DNA of 64,000 bases from Coenobita brevimanus (GCA_032717465.1 CM064713.1:501501-565500), one strand, 5' to 3'. Counted from the first letter of the stretch, positions 31,795-44,410 are shown. Notes: generated from the letters alone by a model not told the origin. Program-made: numbers and translations.

Positions 31795-31873
31795 ACTCAC
31801 TCGCAGCTGAATAAAATCGTCTGGCGTTGGCTGAAATAGAATGCTAGAGCTGCTCCCACCATAAGAGGGTTAA
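31795..31873. mobile_element. Family C right half (subtype as at 24239)
   Basis: CAGCTGAATAAAATCGTCTG, then GCTAGAGCTGCTCCCACCAT and AAGAGGGTTAA. Confidence 0.6.
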
Positions 31874-31879
31874 TTCCTT

Positions 31880-32640
31880 CGTTGTATGTTCCTTTTTGCT
31901 TGCCTTCTCTATTCCTTTTTCACCCTGCCAGTCCTTTCTTTCTTCATTTTTTTTTTATTACTCTCCAACTGGACGATTTCCCGCCTCTGTCCACTCCTCT
32001 CTCCATCCCAGTGTTTTGCAGTCGTATTTTCCTCCTGTTTTCGTATTGCAGGAAAAATATATCATACTATTTTATCCTTTGTCTTTGCAGTAATTGTGTC
32101 CATGTTAACAATCATAAGTTTCTTCTTTTTTCGTTTTTTTCTCTCCCGCTACTTGTATATATATTTTTTTCCTGTGTAGTCTTCTGTCTGTTGAATTCTT
32201 TTTTGTCCTGACCTTCCCTTTCATTTCTTTTTTTCATTCTCTTTTCCCCTCAGTTATCTTGCCGCCCTACTTCTCTTCTACCCTCCTTTCTCTCTTCCCC
32301 TCTCTCTCATTCCTCTCTTCCCTTCTCTCTTCCACCTTTTCTTCTTTTTATTGTTGTTGTTTCTCTCTTTGGTCTCCTTCCTCTGTTCTTTCACAATTCT
32401 CCCTCGCTTTTCCCTCCCCATTTCATGCTCTGGTCCCCCTTCTCCTTCTGTCCCCCTTCTATCTCTTCGTTTCCTCCCTCATCCTTTCCCTTTCTCTTTC
32501 ATTTTCCATTTCCCTCCAGTACCCCATGTCTTTTCCTCTCCGTCTCCTTTCCGTCACTGCATTCTTCCCATATTTCATTTCACCTCTTCATTTCTTCCCA
32601 CCCTTCTCACACACGTTTCTTCCCCCCCCCCTCTTTAAAT
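31880..32640. repeat. Pyrimidine-rich block
   Basis: TTTCCTTC/CTCTCC low complexity, about 760 bp, ending in a C-tract just before the LINE remnant. Confidence 0.82.
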
Positions 32641-32644
32641 TACC

Positions 32645-33935
32645 CAGAATTAGTGCATAAAAAAATCTCAGGTAATATAATCAGTATATATGGTTAAACA
32701 GCTGACTATATAGCAGAAACAAAGGGTCGCAATAAATAGCTAAACACCCCCTTCGTCCTGGTAGAAAACGGAGTACGGTACCGCAAGGATCAGTTCTAGG
32801 CCTGTTTTATTTACTGTTTACATAAGTGACGTTGATGTGGGACTTTCAAACTTCATACTACTTCATACTACTTCATTCCACTTCATACTACTTCATACTT
32901 CATTCCCTACTACATAAGTGACGTTGATGTAGGACATTCTAATTTCATACTAAAATCTATGGCTGACGTTATAGCTAGTAAGGGAATTTTGACCGAGGAT
33001 TAGGCAACAAGCTCAATTTGCATCATTATCTAAGCAGAATTGGAAAACGGCAATTCCAGCCGCAGATCCCATTTAATTTAGTCAGGATGTACAATTAGTA
33101 ACTGGGAAGGAAATTACAGAACAGGAATTTAACAGTTCAAGAAATGTAAGAGATGTTTAGCAAGACAAGATTTCCTCAGTCAGTGAAGCTGTCAGATAGG
33201 CTAATCATTTGTTACGAGGCATTAACCTAAATTTCACATCGTCATTCCCTTACATTAGCCTTGTTAGACCACATTTGGAATATGCAGTGCAGTTTTGGGT
33301 TCGTCACCTTCTCATAGATGTGGCAAAGTTAGAATCAGTGCAGTACAGACCAGTTAGAGTTAGAGCACCTCAGAGTAACTAACGTAAAGAATTCCCTTAG
33401 CATAATGGATGACTAAAATAACTGGGCCTCTTTTCTTAATCAGAGGCTTGGCTGTAAAATCCTCAGTATTTTGAGTACATAGATATTTGTAGTCAACACG
33501 TGGGTACAGATTAAAAATTCAGCATTACCAGTTAAACACATTACTGCTCAGACTTACTAGTATGGGAGTGTGCTGGAAGAGTGCTTAGCGTACCGTCCTC
33601 TGCTTATTGGCTTGTACTCGCTAAGCTTAAAGGTCTATATCTCGGGGTTCTCATTTCACTAACTGAAAATATCCAGTTCGATTCTTCTTGTAGGACCGTG
33701 GACACTATTGGGCTCATCTTTATGCCACAAAATATTTCTTCACCAATGACGTGGTTGATGTGTGATTGATATGTGATTGGTATGTGATTGATATGTGATT
33801 GGTATGTGATTTGTACGTGATTGGTATGTGAAACTAGACTCTAGAAAATGTGATTGACGCCCCAGTATATCCATTATCAAAGAAGACCAGCTGATTACTT
33901 GTTAGAAAGTCACATAACTCACATTCTCTTACGGA
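32645..33935 (+). pseudogene. Decayed non-LTR retrotransposon reverse transcriptase (CR1/L2/Jockey-like)
   Basis: Across frames and stops, successive segments match the conserved order of a LINE reverse transcriptase C-terminal half. They are KISGNI and WLNS near 32655-32700, VPQGSVLG near 32780, LFTVYISDVDVG near 32810, ILTED near 32990, PYISLVRPHLEYAVQFW near 33250-33297, DVAKLESVQ after it, and TKYFFTNDVVDV near 33725. The conserved FADD-type catalytic region appears as a decayed MADV segment. Many stops and frameshifts make it non-functional. A 92-bp internal duplication (GTGACGTTGATG at 32826 and 32918) with a CTTCATACTA 10-mer expansion interrupts the domain. An 11-bp GATTGATATGT repeat expands at 33757-33829. 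33850-33930 is the downstream tail. Confidence 0.85.
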
Positions 33936-33941
33936 CACCCA

Positions 33942-34140
33942 TCAACTCTCTCTCTCTCTGTCTCTCTCGTTTTTTTTTTTTTCTTTCCGTCCACCTCAAG
34001 CGCCCCTTTTCCTCCCTCCCCATTCCCCCTCTCTCCCTCCCCCCTCCCCTCGCCTACCTCCCTCTCTCCCTCTCCCCTCCCCTCCCCTCCCCTCCCCTCT
34101 CCTACCTCCCTCTCCCCCTCCCCCCCTCCCCCTCCCACAA
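33942..34140. repeat. Pyrimidine-rich (CCCCT)n block
   Basis: (TC)n at 33945-33969, a T-tract, then CCCCTCCCCTCC-like repeats with a CCTCTCCTACCTCCCTCTCC segment duplicated at about 34050 and 34097. Confidence 0.88.
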
Positions 34141-34193
34141 TATACATGTCATCATAGGTTCAGTCGTATTGAAGTGAGTGTGACAAATTTAAT

Positions 34194-34350
34194 GATGGAA
34201 GGGAGAGAAAGGGAAAGAAGAGGAGGGAAAGGTGGAGAGAAAGGAGGAAGGGGGCTTGAGAAAGGGGGGAAAGGGTGGCGTGAACCTCCCCCATCCCCTC
34301 CCTTTCCCTCCCTCCCCCTCCTTTTCCCTCCTTCATTCGTTCTTTCCTCC
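34194..34350. repeat. Purine block then pyrimidine block
   Basis: GGAAAGGGAGAG-like sequence to about 34275 followed by CCCTCCCTTTCC-like sequence, an imperfect inverted repeat of low complexity. Confidence 0.75.
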
Positions 34351-34447
34351 CCATTTGCTCCTGTACCTCATTTTTTTTCGATAATTATGTGCTTGCTTTA
34401 AACTTGTATAATTTTCACCTTTTTATATTGTTCCCACTTTTCTGAAA

Positions 34448-34566
<119 letters not shown>

Positions 34567-34653
34567 GAATTATGTTGTGAGGAGGAGAGAAAAGAATGAA
34601 GGAAGGAGGATAGGGTTAGTGAATGTAAAGAAGAATGGAAGAACAGAAAAAAG

Positions 34654-34655
<2 letters not shown>

Positions 34656-34684
<29 letters not shown>

Positions 34685-34816
34685 AGGGAGGGGGCAAAAA
34701 GAGCGCAGTATTGAAATTAAGGAAATGAACATTAAATAATCAAAAATAGATTACCTGAGGGAAGCAGGTCAGTAATAAAGGCAGGTTATTCTAGCAAGGC
34801 CTGTAGGTTCAATGAT

Positions 34817-34849
<33 letters not shown>
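34656..34849. repeat. (GA)n and (TC)n with spacer
   Basis: (GA)n 34656-34680 with GGGA units after it, about 120 bp of unique DNA, then (TC)n 34816-34849. Confidence 0.9.
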
Positions 34850-34853
<4 letters not shown>

Positions 34854-35140
34854 GCATGACACCGGAATTGTAATAATCTCGTCTGCCGTATATGTACAAA
34901 CCATTTAAACGCATAAAAAAATAATAACTATAGAATTCACATAAAAATACAGAGGTGCAAAATATAAAATAAATCGGCAGGTAAAAGATGCTAGGAAGCG
35001 TTTTAGACTCACAAGAAACGACCCATAGTGAGCATGGAATATATTATAATTACGAGACACCTGTAAAAAATTAACAGAGAGAAGAAATTAAGTTTGAGTA
35101 GCAGAGTGAGGTGTTTAAAAAGAGTTAGCAAGCAGATGGA
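34850..35140. other. Unique AT-rich spacer
   Basis: No gene or known repeat is recognised. Confidence 0.5.
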
Positions 35141-35408
35141 GTGGTCATCATCATCATCATCATCATTTTTATCATCATCATCGTCACCTTTATCATCATA
35201 GTCATCATCATTATCATTTTTATCATCATCGTCGTCACCTTTATCATCATCATCGTCACATTTATTATCATCATCATCATCACCTTTATCGTAATCATAG
35301 TTATTTTCATCATCATCATCAGCACCATTATCATCATCATTTTCATCTTCATCATCATCATCAACAACACCTTTATCCTCCTCCTCTTCCTCCTCCTCCT
35401 CTTCCTTC

Positions 35409-35442
<34 letters not shown>

Positions 35443-35497
35443 TCTCCTCCTCCTCCTCCTTCTCCTCCTCCTTCTCCTTATCATCATCATCATCATC
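35141..35497. repeat. (CAT)n/(CCT)n trinucleotide mosaic
   Basis: CAT-rich with CACCTTTATCATCAT-like sub-repeats (35160-35370), then CCT/CTT-rich (35375-35475), then CAT again. Acidic or Ile-rich frames are translations of the trinucleotide. Confidence 0.93.
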
Positions 35498-36111
35498 ATG
35501 GGGTGGGCTACAGTTGAAAATTTCCAAGTACAGAGATACCCACAAAATGCCATTGACCCTTACCCCTGCAGACCGAGGACGCTTTATATATTACTATTAC
35601 TATCTTTAGACGATGTTATTGAGCTCAGGAGGAGACTATTGCGTTAGAGAAATTAATAAAGGCTACATATCACTCCTCCAATAAAGAAAAATAAATCTAT
35701 ACCAAATAAAGATCGCCTGGAGGATTATCTGTGCTCATAGGAAGCGATATCATAGTTAATAAGTTTAGCAGTTGCGATGCGTTAATATAAAAGTTGCCAG
35801 TTGTTAGATATACAGTATTTCTGTAGTGAGAGTAAGAGTTTGGCAATGCAGAAACGCTTCTTCCATCCACCATTCCTCCCGAGAAGCGTTTAGGTTGAAA
35901 GAATTACCCGCAGCGAAAAGAAAACATTGGCTAAGAGGTGAAAATAAAATCTCTACCTCTATATCTCTTTGTATCTGTGTCTGGCGCTATCAGTCATCCA
36001 ACCAACCAGTATTTATCTATATCTATCTGTCTATCTGTGTACTGCCTTCATATCAGAGTCCCGTGAAGTGTTTAAGTGGAAGGATTATACAAACAGTAAG
36101 AAGGATTATTC
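35498..36111. other. Spacer with possible C traces
   Basis: CTTTAGACGATGTTATTGAG near 35605 and AAGATCGCCTGG near 35709 resemble the C core and its inverse. CTATCTGTCTAT near 36018 resembles a LINE tail. All are weak. No gene is recognised. Confidence 0.4.
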
Positions 36112-36196
36112 AGTTAGAAAATACAACTGTTTCGGCCCCACTTGGACCCTCTTCACACTCGAAGAAGGTGTACGTTGGCCCGAAACTGATAAATAA
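36112..36196. repeat. Short imperfect inverted repeat
   Basis: CTGTTTCGGCCCCACTTGGA (left) pairs with CGTTGGCCCGAAACTG (right), with GAAGAAGGTG/CCCTCTTCAC near the loop. Arms are about 27 bp. Possibly the remnant of a retroelement terminal structure; unassigned. Confidence 0.5.
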
Positions 36197-36266
36197 TCCT
36201 GCTAAGTATGTTTTATAGATGTTCAGGAATTTTTCTATGCAAATTTTTCTTGCACCCTACACCAGT

Positions 36267-36346
36267 ACAAACAGTTATTTATTATTATTATTATTATTAT
36301 TAGTTTTAGTAGTAGTAGTAGTAGTTGTAGTAGTAGTAGAAGTAGA

Positions 36347-36376
<30 letters not shown>
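36267..36376. repeat. (ATT)n then (AGT)n
   Basis: (ATT)n 36275-36301 changes to (AGT)n with GTT, GAA and GGT variants up to 36376. Confidence 0.93.
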
Positions 36377-36377
<1 letters not shown>

Positions 36378-37075
36378 CATCGGCTAATATGTGACAGGCA
36401 AGTAGTCAGGGACCCTATTCATTTACTTTCGTGATCCTGCGGTCGCGAGAGAAACTAGAATTAATAATGAAGTAAAAAATAAATATTAATAAAACAATAC
36501 GAAGTGATTGCTAATAATAATTCAGTGTCACGGAGGCCTGTTGGTGCAGAAACAGGGTGAGATTCATGATACATACGGCACCAGACCAAAACATCCTCAC
36601 TAGGGATATAAGATTTGTTTTGATAGTAAAAAGAAGAAATTATATAAGGCGTAGCTATACCGAGGTGAGAGAGAGAGAGAGAGAGAGGGCCAACTTCCTC
36701 AATCCAATGTTGTTGTTTTATTTTATTTTGGTTTGTTTCAGGCAGTATTATCCTTTTCTAGGTTTTATGTTTGTAAATAAAGGGATCTGTGACAGCAGTA
36801 CCCACAGATTAAGAATTTTCCCCTAAGCTAATAATAATAATAATAATAATAATAATACGTTCCATTCAGTATTCCAGCAGTTTCTTCCTAACTCCTTCAC
36901 TACGAGAAAGTAATTTTTTTTTATCCTTCTTGCTATCTCCACACAATTTTATTATTCATGGTAGAAATTAAAAAAAAATGGAGAGAGTAAAATTAATAGG
37001 TCCATCCTTCATTACTCTCTACTAAACAGCCTAGGTTACAGGAATCTCAGGGAAGTAGCAAGCAAAACTGGTAAA

Positions 37076-37120
<45 letters not shown>

Positions 37121-37320
37121 AATAAATATAGTGTACGTTTCTCCCATTTACTGTGACGCCTTTTTTTTTTTTACATTTTTCATAATTTATTCTTCCTACC
37201 ACCAAAAAAAAGAAAAAAAATCTTCCAGGAGTTGAATAAAATCATCGAGATATTACGATTAATTTGATTCAAGGAGAAGAGGATTTTGTGAGGAAGATAT
37301 TGAGCGCTTTATCTTAGTAT
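36377..37320. other. AT-rich spacer with (GA)n and (AAT)n
   Basis: (GA)n 36666-36688, (AAT)n 36828-36856 and 37077-37111 running into AAAT. Weak C traces occur at 36892 (CTTCACTACGAG) and 37230 (GTTGAATAAAATCATCG). No gene is recognised. Confidence 0.6.
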
Positions 37321-37328
37321 TTCTCTGT

Positions 37329-37381
<53 letters not shown>
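37329..37381. repeat. Compound (GT)n(GA)n
   Basis: The switch is at about 37360. Same order as at 31182-31229. Confidence 0.95.
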
Positions 37382-37382
<1 letters not shown>

Positions 37383-37631
37383 TGTCCCACAAGGATTAAA
37401 TATCTGCCTCTTTTCTCCTCTCTTTCGTCGTCCTCTCCCTCTCTTTCTCTCTTTTTACCCTAACCCCTATGGTCTAATTCACTCTTCTCTGCTTCCTTCC
37501 TGTCCTTTCTCCTTCCTCTTTCCTTCGCTCCTCCTTCATTTCCTGATTGTACTTCCTTAACTCCTTCTTTTTGGTGACTTATTCTCTTCATATTTCCACC
37601 CCAAGCGATTTTAGTCAGGTTGAGACAGACT

Positions 37632-37770
37632 CCTATATCATTTTACTCTAACTTGGCCTAAAATTGCCATCTTTCCACATTGAATGCTGACTGTAATAAT
37701 AGATTAACGCTGGAATTTGATGCTAGTCACGAAGAAGTGCTGTGGAATGGATGTAGAGCTGCAATATTCT
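37632..37770. mobile_element. Family B left two-thirds
   Basis: TTTTACTCTAACTTGGCCTA, AAATTGCCATC, ATGCTGACTGTAATAATAGA and GCTAGTCACGAAGAAGTGCT. The element stops at a (CT)n tract, so its right arm is lost or replaced. Confidence 0.78.
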
Positions 37771-38300
37771 CTCTCTCTCTCTCTCGTCTTCCTTCGTTCT
37801 TATTCATATCCTCTTCTCTACTTAATCTCTTCCTCCTTTTCTTTTCTCTTTGCCCTTTTTACTTTCCTTTAAATATTTTCATAATTTTCCTTTGTATCTC
37901 TTCCTTTACTGTCTTTTCATTTTCGTCTGTTGTCATTTTTCTCCCTATTTTATATATATTTTTTCCTGTGTACTCCCTCTTTCTTTTCTCATTTTCCTTC
38001 TAAATATCTACATGTTTTATTAATTCTCAGTATTATTCTATTTCTCTCTTGTCTTTATTTTAGTTCTTCCACTTATGTTTTTCTCTACTTTATTTGCTGT
38101 ACTTCTTCTCCCTCTTTTTTTTCTTTATTCATAATTCGGTCTGTGTATTTCTTTATTACTATTTCTTTTATTCTTCTTATTTTTTTTCTTATTTGCCCCG
38201 TCTCTTGTTTTTTTTTTCTCTCTCTCGTCTTTTATTTTTATCTTCGCCCATAGTTCTTCTTCTTCTTCTTCTTCTCTCTTCTTTTTTTTCTTCTTCTTTT
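37771..38300. repeat. Pyrimidine/T-rich block
   Basis: (CT)n at 37769-37787, TTTTCTTT/CTCTTC low complexity, (CTT)n at 38252-38275. Confidence 0.8.
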
Positions 38301-38307
38301 CCTCATT

Positions 38308-38373
38308 ATTATGATTATTATTATTATTATTATTATTATTAAAGTATTACTATTATTGGTATTATTATTATTA

Positions 38374-38462
<89 letters not shown>

Positions 38463-38753
38463 GCACTGATATTATTATTGTCATTGTTTTTATTAGAATT
38501 TTTTTTATTTTTACTTTATTTCACTTGACTGTCTTCGAGGGAATTATTTGTATTAAGTTTATCCCATTTTCTTACCAGCGTGAGCAGATAATACACAATA
38601 GTGGTGATATTATTATGATTATTTACTGTTAGAAGATGCATACAGCAGTGGTTATTCGGTAATAATGGTAATAACGAAGATAATAATGATGATAATAATA
38701 ATAATAATAAAAGTAATAATAATAACAATGATAATAATAATAATAATAATAAT
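38308..38753. repeat. (ATT)n, (ACT)n and (AAT)n cluster
   Basis: (ATT)n 38315-38342 and 38372-38417, (ACT)n 38417-38460. After about 200 bp of AT-rich DNA, (AAT)n with GAT variants runs 38680-38753. Confidence 0.92.
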
Positions 38754-38764
38754 ACTTGATATTC

Positions 38765-39508
38765 TCTCCTTCCTTCATTCCGTTCTTATCCATTTCTTAT
38801 CGTTATCTGTTTTTTTGTGTCTTATCTTGTCCCAGAATTCCTGCTGTTTTCTATTCCTTCTTCGCTTCTTACATTTTCTCTTATCGTACATCCACCCTTC
38901 TTTTTTTCAACTGTTTTTCCTTCGTCTTTTCCTTTTTCCTCTCTCCCCCTCCATCCCCGTTGTAATTCTTTTTTATTTTGTTTTTTCCTTCCTGCTTTCT
39001 CCTTTTTTTTTCTCTTTAATTTCCCGTTTCTGTCCTCTCCTCCTTCTTCTCATTCTTCAACACTGATTTTTTTCCTTTTTCTCTCTCACCCTTTCCTTCC
39101 CTCTCTCTCTCTCTCCATCCCTCCCTTTTCCCATCTTCACCACCACCTTTAACTTCCTCCCTTTTCTCCTTCCTTTTCTTCATCTCCCCCTCCTTCCCTT
39201 CTTCAAAATTCCTTATCAACTCTTCCATCTCTCTCTTTATCCTTCCCCCCTTCTTTCCTTTCTTCACCAGTCTTCTGTTATTCATTCCTTTCTCTTGCCT
39301 TCCTTCCCCATCCTTCAATCCTTCATTTATTTTCCCTCTTGCTTTCTCTTCCTGCCTTCTTTTTTCCTTCCTCCTCTCTGTACTTTCATTCTTTCTTCCT
39401 AATCTCTTATCTCTCTCCCCCTTTTCTTCACATTGTCCTCTTCTCCTCTCTTTCTTTTCCCCTTTCCTTTCACCTATTCAAGCACCTTCCCCTCCTCCTT
39501 CCTGTTTA

Positions 39509-39586
<78 letters not shown>

Positions 39587-40225
39587 ATTTCTTTCCCACG
39601 TACTCTTCCAGCCATTCTTCTCTTTCTTTATTTTCTGTTTTCCATTTACTCTTTCTGTTGCCCTTTTATTTCTTATTTTCTCCCTCTTCCTTCATTTTCT
39701 TCCTCCTCCCTCTTTCTCTTCCCCTCCCTCTCCTTCTCTCCCTATGTACTTCCCTTCCTTTAGTTTTCCCATACTTATTTCCATCATAATTCGATCATTC
39801 CATCTTTCTTTCTCTCCTTCCTCATTCTCCTTTTTTCTCTCCCTCTTTCCTCCATTTCTCATGTCATCCCTCACTCTTTCTCTCCCCCTTCCTCTCCCCG
39901 TTCTCCTCTCTTTGCCTCTTCCCTTTCTCTCTTTCCATCTCTTTACTCTGCCTCTCCCCCCTCTCCCTCTCTCTCGTCTCCCCACTTTTCCTCTTCTCTT
40001 TCTTTCTTTCCTTCTCACCCTTTTTTTTCTCTCTCTCTCTCACTTTCTTTCAGACCATCTTTTTCTTTCCTCTTACCATCTTCTCTTTCCCTCTTACCCC
40101 TCTTTCCTTTCCTCTTTCCCTTCGTTCTCTCTCGTTTCCTTTTCTGTCTTATTCCCTTCTTTCCTCCATCTCTTCCCTCCTTCCTTCCTTCTTTCCCTCG
40201 TCTCTATACCTCTCTCCCTACATTT

Positions 40226-40276
<51 letters not shown>

Positions 40277-40440
40277 TCCAGTCCAGTGATATTATTACAA
40301 AAGGAGTAGATTGTATTTCTCTGTCTACCTGCCTCTTGTATCCCTCCCTCCTCCCTTCCCTCCAGCTTTCCTCACTCTACACTTCCCTCCCACCCCTCTT
40401 TCCTTCCTTCCTTTCCCCCCCCCCCCTCTCTCTCTCTCTC
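38765..40440. repeat. 1.7-kb pyrimidine-rich block
   Basis: TTCC/CTCTCC low complexity containing (TC)n at 39512-39581 and 40230-40275 and a C-tract near 40418. The 316-residue frame is Phe/Leu/Ser/Pro only. Confidence 0.9.
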
Positions 40441-40529
40441 TTATGGATTTAGTAGGAGAGGGTGTAGAGTAAGAAAGTGTATTGGGGGGAAATAGAACTA
40501 TTGTATTTTTAGTTCAAGTAATCATTCCT

Positions 40530-40815
40530 TCTCTTTACCGCACCCTCCCTCCCTCCCTGTTTTCCCTCTCCTTCTGTCTGCTTCTCCCTCCCTCCTTTCT
40601 TCCTCCTCCCCTCTCCTCTCTACCTCTCCTGTTCTCCCTTCCTTCATTTCTTCCCCCCCCCTCCTTCTCTCTATTCTCTCTACCCTTCCATCCTTCCTTC
40701 ACTCACTCCCTGCGTGATTTCTCTGTCCATCTCTCCGTCTCTCCCTCCCTTCCTTCCTCTTACCTCTCCTCTTTACCACACCTTCCTCCCTCATCCCTTC
40801 CTTCTTTCCTTTTTC
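40530..40815. repeat. Pyrimidine-rich block, left flank of hAT element
   Basis: CCCTCC/CTTCC low complexity. Its last eight bases, CCTTTTTC, are repeated just after the hAT-like element. Confidence 0.88.
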
Positions 40816-41595
40816 CAGTGGCGTCAGACTCAATCCTTCCCAGGGGCGACACTCCAGTTCTGTTGATCGTCTGAGGGCCAAATCTACCCAGCCTTCTCGA
40901 AATCAGCGAAGGTATGTAAAAGGAGTTCATAGTTAAGTTAAAGTAACTGCTGCAACAACCATTGACCTCAAATTAATGTAGAAACAATGGGATAGTATCG
41001 GTTAAACAAGCATCAACTCACCCAGATCTGTGGTATGTGTGTCCCTGGCAGCCTACACCAGCGTGTTTACGTTTTGCACTTCGTCCGAATTTATCAAAAT
41101 AGGAAATACTGTTTCCAGATTTCCATCAGATTAATGAACCATATTTGCACACTGTACCGGTGCTATACATAATTACTTTAAAGTGCATACAAAATTAAAA
41201 TTTACAATATGAAATTGGAATCTTGTTGCATGAAAGTAATACCGGTGTAATATAATTATAATACGACAAAGCCACAGCCTATTCAAACGTTCGGAGAAGC
41301 TCAGTACGTCTTATAACCCTTGCAGTGGCATTGGCTTCTGCTTCAACTTATTAATAACATAAAAGTTTCGTGACATATTTGTTCAACAGTAAATTATAAA
41401 AATGGTATATTTATCAATCAGATTATCAATAATTATTTCCTAACAGTACTGTAATGTTTGTTCACTTGATAATATGACAAATTTATGGGATTTTTCCGTT
41501 TAATATTTCTCATTTTTTCTCAAGTCGTCGCGGGCCACTCTTGTCCTGTTCGAGGGGCCACATGTGGCCCGCGGGCCACCAGTTTGACACCTCTG
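40816..41595. mobile_element. Non-autonomous hAT-like element, 780 bp, with 8-bp target duplication
   Basis: The left end is CAGTGGCGTCAGACT. The right end, read inverse, is CAGAGGTGTCAAACT, matching at 12 of 15 positions, with hAT-style CAG-G-GTC termini. CCTTTTTC lies directly on both sides (40808-40815 and 41596-41603), an exact 8-bp target-site duplication as hAT elements make. Subterminal GGGCCACATGTGGCCCGCGG near the right end resembles hAT ends known from many animals. The interior is AT-rich with no transposase, so it would have moved with a transposase supplied in trans. It splits a CT-rich tract, so part of the flank identity could be compositional. Confidence 0.85.
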
Positions 41596-41603
41596 CCTTT
41601 TTC

Positions 41604-42638
<1,035 letters not shown>

Positions 42639-42744
42639 TCCCCTCCCATAAAATTTGTACTGTGAGAAAATATAAAGAAACAGATCAAGGTAAATCGCAT
42701 GAAAGGTGAATTATGGGGCAGTAAAATAAAGAATGAATGGAAAT

Positions 42745-43110
42745 AAATCAATAAAGGAAGGAGGGAATGAATGGAGGGAAGGTGGGAGGTGGGCGGAAGG
42801 GAGGGAAGTATGGAGGGAGGGAGGGAAGATGGGAGGTGGGTGGAAGGGCGGGAAGAATGGAAGAAGGGAGAGAAGGTGGGAGGTGGGCGGAAGGGAGGGA
42901 AAAATGGAAGAAGGGAAGGAAGGTGGGATGTGGGCGGAAGGGAGGGAGGAATGGAGGGAGGGAGGGAGGGAAGGTGGGAGGTGGGCGGAAGGGAGGGAAG
43001 AATGGAAGGAGGGAGGGAAGGTGGGAGGTGGGCGGAGGGAGGGAAGAATGGAGGGAGGGAAGGTGGGAGGTGGGTGGAGGAATCCTGTGGGAGAGGAGGA
43101 GGGAAGTAAG
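42745..43110. repeat. Purine-rich minisatellite, about 48 bp
   Basis: About seven units based on GGTGGGAGGTGGGCGGAAGG and GAGGGAAGAATGGA, starting near 42781. Gly/Arg/Glu/Trp frames are repeat translations. Confidence 0.9.
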
Positions 43111-43380
43111 TAGGATTGGGAGGAATGGAGGAAAGAATAAAGGGAGAATATGCAGTAAAGGGCGTCAGTTTTATTTTATCTTCAGACGATTTTACTCATC
43201 TTTGTTTAAAACTGGAGGGATTAGAGAATTATCGCTTTATTTACTTGTTTATTTACTCCTTTACTTCAAAAAAATCAGCTGAAAGTTCATTATAATAATC
43301 TGGAAGCAGCAGTAATAAATAAAAATAAAAATAATGGTACTTAAATGTTCATTAAAAAGGGAGGCACAAAATTCATAGTT
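43111..43380. other. Spacer with C traces
   Basis: CTTCAGACGATTTTACTCAT near 43182 is a C core; TTATTTACTTGTTTATTTAC follows. No gene is recognised. Confidence 0.5.
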
Positions 43381-43610
43381 CCTTTATTTCCCTTTATTTT
43401 AGGCCTTTATTTTTCTTTATTTTAGGCCTTTATTTTTCTTTATTTTAGGCCTTTATTTTTCTTTATTTTAGGCCTTTATTTTCCTTTATTTTAGGCCTTT
43501 ATTTTCCTTTATTTTAGGCCTTTATTTTCCTTTATTTTAGGCCTTTATTTTCCTTTATTTTAGGCCTTTATTTTCCTTTATTTTAGGCCTTTATTTTCCT
43601 TTATTTTAGG
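43381..43610. repeat. 23-bp minisatellite, about 10 copies
   Basis: Unit starts AGGCCTTTATTTTCCTTTAT plus TTT. Units begin every 23 bp from 43401 to 43585. The first three carry TTTTTC where later ones have TTTTCC, so two variant blocks are visible. Confidence 0.96.
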
Positions 43611-43639
43611 GAGGGGATTAGTAAAGGGGGCGTCAGTCT

Positions 43640-43727
43640 TAACCCCTTCACCACCAGGACGTCAGCCAATTAATTCTTCCAGGTGATTTTATTTTGCCTA
43701 TTTACCCGTCGTACTGAAGGGGTTAAT
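43640..43727. mobile_element. Family C, internally deleted
   Basis: Begins TTAACCCCTTCACCACCAGG and ends CGTCGTACTGAAGGGGTTAA, inverse termini only 88 bp apart. It carries one core-like GGTGATTTTATTTTGCC. Confidence 0.75.
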
Positions 43728-43784
43728 TAGGGCCAGGTGTAACCCCCTTTTGGTCAAGGCCTCCCGTAAGCTGAAAATATTTTA

Positions 43785-44410
43785 GGATAGTATGAAAAAT
43801 AAGAACATTTTAGGATAGTATGGAAAAATAAGTACGTTTGAGGATAGTATGCAAAATAAGTACGTTTAAGGATAGTATGAGAAAATAAGAACGTTTAGGA
43901 TAGTATAAAAAATAATAACGTTTAGGATAGTATGAAATAATAAGGACCGTTTTAGGATAGTATGAAAAAATAAGAACGTTTAGGCTAGTATGAGAAAAGA
44001 ATGTTTAGGATAGTATGAGAAAATAAGAACGTTTTAGGATAGTATGAAAAAAATAAGAACGTTTAGGATAGTATGAAAAAAATGAGAACGTTTTAGGATA
44101 GTATGAAAAAATAAGAACGTTTTTAGAATAGTATGAAAAAAATAAGAACGTTTTAGGATAGTATGAAAAAAATAAGAACGTTTTTAGGATAGTATGAAAA
44201 AAATAAGAACGTTTAGGATAGTATGAAAAAATAAGAACGTTTTTAGAATAGTATGAAAAAATAAGAACGTTTTAGGATAGTATGAAAAAATAAGAATGTT
44301 TTGGGATAGTATAATAAATAAGAATGTTTGAGGATAGTATGAGAAAATAAGAACGTTTAGGATAGTATGAAAAAATAGGAACGTTTTAGGATAGTATGAA
44401 AAAAAAAAAA
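43785..44410. repeat. Minisatellite of about 24-28 bp, roughly two dozen copies
   Basis: Unit close to GGATAGTATGAAAAAATAAG plus AACGTTTTA. Length varies mostly through the A-run and the T-run, as expected of slippage. Confidence 0.94.

Noticed and set aside
36112..36196. Hammerhead-ribozyme-like structure of a Penelope-type element
   Set aside because: The conserved CTGATGA and GAAA core could not be placed on either strand. Only a short imperfect inverted repeat remains.
43785..44410. Relation between this GGATAGTA minisatellite and the 386-bp duplication at 740-1511
   Set aside because: They share only the short word GGATAGTA. The rest of the units do not align by eye, so common origin is not claimed.
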